Made by a program: the position numbers and the translations under genes. Shown here one piece after another: positions 14,170 through 15,175 of a DNA stretch of 15,175 nucleotides. The notes under the pieces are model-generated. The model had not been told where the DNA came from and made no database searches. It saw only the letters and a program-made list of their open reading frames with translations. Source of the stretch: DATLYH01 sp035575035 (GTDB lineage Bacteria > Planctomycetota > Planctomycetia > Gemmatales > Gemmataceae). Each line of letters starts with the position of its first letter. The first letter of the stretch is position 1. Location of the stretch: assembly GCA_035575035.1 (NCBI GenBank), contig DATLYH010000312.1, positions 1-15,175 on the forward strand, read 5' to 3'.

Positions 14170-14196
14170 GCGGCTGAGCGTTAAGCCGCAAGCGGC
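14170..14196. repeat. Short GC-rich palindromes in the kinase/epimerase gap
   Basis: GCGGCT at 14170-14175 pairs with AGCCGC at 14184-14189, and the second arm also belongs to the overlapping palindrome GCCGCAAGCGGC at 14185-14196. They sit in the 67-base gap after the sugar kinase stop. The GAGCGTTA loop is shared with the larger inverted repeat at 9889-9946, suggesting related elements. Confidence 0.55.
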
Positions 14197-14207
14197 GATG
14201 ATTTCCC

Positions 14208-15175
14208 TCACGCCACGTTCGACAATTCCTTGAACACGATGGCTGGCTGGGCCCGGCGATCGCTCTCGGCCGCCGCGTAGTCCACGCCCGGCTCGTAGAA
14301 GATGATCTGGCTGCCGAGCGACTCGAAGTCGAACGGCACGTGGATCTGGCGATCCAGCGCCGCGATCACTGCCCGCTGCTTGGCCGGCGGCACGAACAGC
14401 AGCAAGAAGCCACCGCCGCCCGCCCCGGTCAGCTTGCCGCCGATTGCCCCTGCGGCTCGGGCCCGCTCGTAAAGCTCATCGACCTCGGCGTTGGAAACCC
14501 GCGGACTAAGGCTTTGCTTGATCTGCCAGGCCTCGTGCAGCAGGTGGCCGAACAACTCGATGTCCTTGCCGCCGGTCAGGATGTCGAGCGCTTCGCCGAC
14601 CAGGTCCTTGAGGATGCGCAGCTGTCGGCGGCGGGCGTCCAGGTCCTCCACATAGGTCCGGGCCACGTCGGATGCGGTCCGGACAATGCCGGTGTAAAAG
14701 AGCATCAGGTGGGCCTTCAGCTCGGCCAGCCGCTCGGCCGGCAGGACCACCGGGACGACCGAAATCTCGCCATTGGGCTGGAACTGCACATGCTTGAAAC
14801 CGCCGTAGGCTGCCATCACCTGGTCCTGGGAGCCGACCGTCTCCTGGAGCACGTTCTGTTCGATGTGGATGCTCTCGGCGGCCAGTTGCTTGCGTGTCGG
14901 CATCTCGCCGCGGAGGGCGTGCAGGGCGTGGAGCAGGCCGACGGTGAACGCCGAACTGGAGCCCATGCCGCTGCGGGCCGGCAGATCGCCGTCGTGATGC
15001 AGCTCGATCCCCCGGTCGATGTTCAGGAACTGCAGCACCGCACGAACCGCCGGATGTCGGATCTCCTCGACCGTCTTGCACATCTCGATCTTGCTGTAGA
15101 CCAGACGGATGCGGTGCTCAAAGAACGGCGGCAGGTAGCGGCAGGTCAGGTAGCAGTACTTATCAATGGTCACCG
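14208..15175 (-). CDS. GHMP family sugar kinase, heptose-7-phosphate kinase (HddA)-like, 5' end cut by window
   Basis: ATP-dependent small-molecule kinase; about 322 residues are visible and the N-terminus lies beyond the window edge. The visible part begins VTIDKYCYLTCRYLPPFFEH, which in relatives follows an ~45-50-residue start containing a RISFFGGGTD-like motif. The phosphate-binding motif 2 is DLPARSGMGSSSAFTVGLLH, and motif 3 is AIGGKLTGAGGGGFLLLF near the C-terminus. FFEHRIRLVYSKIE and IEQNVLQETVGSQDQVMAAYGG are typical of D-glycero-D-manno-heptose 7-phosphate kinases and the related fucokinase domain. HddA makes the 1,7-bisphosphate on the way to GDP-heptose. Together with the GDP-type enzymes downstream this suggests a GDP-linked sugar, but fucose- or other hexose-1-kinase activity is equally open. 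The GTG at 15173 is internal, not the start. Confidence 0.85.
   Translation of the reverse strand, partial: VTIDKYCYLTCRYLPPFFEHRIRLVYSKIEMCKTVEEIRHPAVRAVLQFLNIDRGIELHHDGDLPARSGMGSSSAFTVGLLHALHALRGEMPTRKQLAAESIHIEQNVLQETVGSQDQVMAAYGGFKHVQFQPNGEISVVPVVLPAERLAELKAHLMLFYTGIVRTASDVARTYVEDLDARRRQLRILKDLVGEALDILTGGKDIELFGHLLHEAWQIKQSLSPRVSNAEVDELYERARAAGAIGGKLTGAGGGGFLLLFVPPAKQRAVIAALDRQIHVPFDFESLGSQIIFYEPGVDYAAAESDRRAQPAIVFKELSNVA

Overview
The window is GC-rich, dense bacterial DNA that looks like a planctomycete chromosome, probably close to Gemmataceae. The basis is indirect: the high GC, a GldF/GldG-type ABC exporter pair, and short GC-rich palindromes between and at the ends of genes of a kind common in that group. 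No rRNA, tRNA, CRISPR array or transposase is visible, so the taxonomic call is an inference.

Left part (1-5035, plus strand). After a palindromic repeat come two overlapping genes for an ABC-2 type permease (GldF-like) and a large membrane-anchored auxiliary protein (GldG-like). Next is a lower-GC gene for a SUKH (SMI1/KNR4) family protein, then a small three-helix membrane protein. The SUKH gene is bracketed by two copies of the last 27 bases of the gldG-like gene. One copy completes gldG. The other is an orphan coding tail just after the SUKH stop and 20 bases before the small membrane protein. This looks like an ~814-bp insertion into an older gldF-gldG-orf140 operon.

Right part (15175 down to 5134, minus strand). 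Nine tightly packed genes form what looks like one nucleotide-sugar and surface-glycan operon. In transcription order they are: a GHMP sugar kinase (heptose-7-phosphate kinase-like, cut by the window edge); a GDP-fucose-synthase/ColC-type epimerase-reductase; thiamine-diphosphate E1 alpha and E1 beta subunits; a DegT-fold protein whose catalytic Lys is replaced by His, as in the sugar 3-dehydratase ColD; a second SDR epimerase; a B12-binding radical SAM enzyme; an aldo/keto reductase; and a GT2 glycosyltransferase. Several junctions overlap or touch, which suggests translational coupling.

Main idea. ColD makes a GDP-4-keto-3,6-dideoxy sugar and ColC-type enzymes finish it. An E1 alpha/beta pair with no E2 or E3 partner in view lies between these two steps. 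That arrangement fits addition of a two-carbon unit to the keto sugar, giving a branched higher-carbon deoxysugar (comparable in outcome to yersiniose, or to the E1-like proteins of some branched antibiotic sugars). The radical SAM, AKR and GT2 genes could further modify, reduce and transfer it. This is a hypothesis from gene content and motifs, not a demonstrated pathway.
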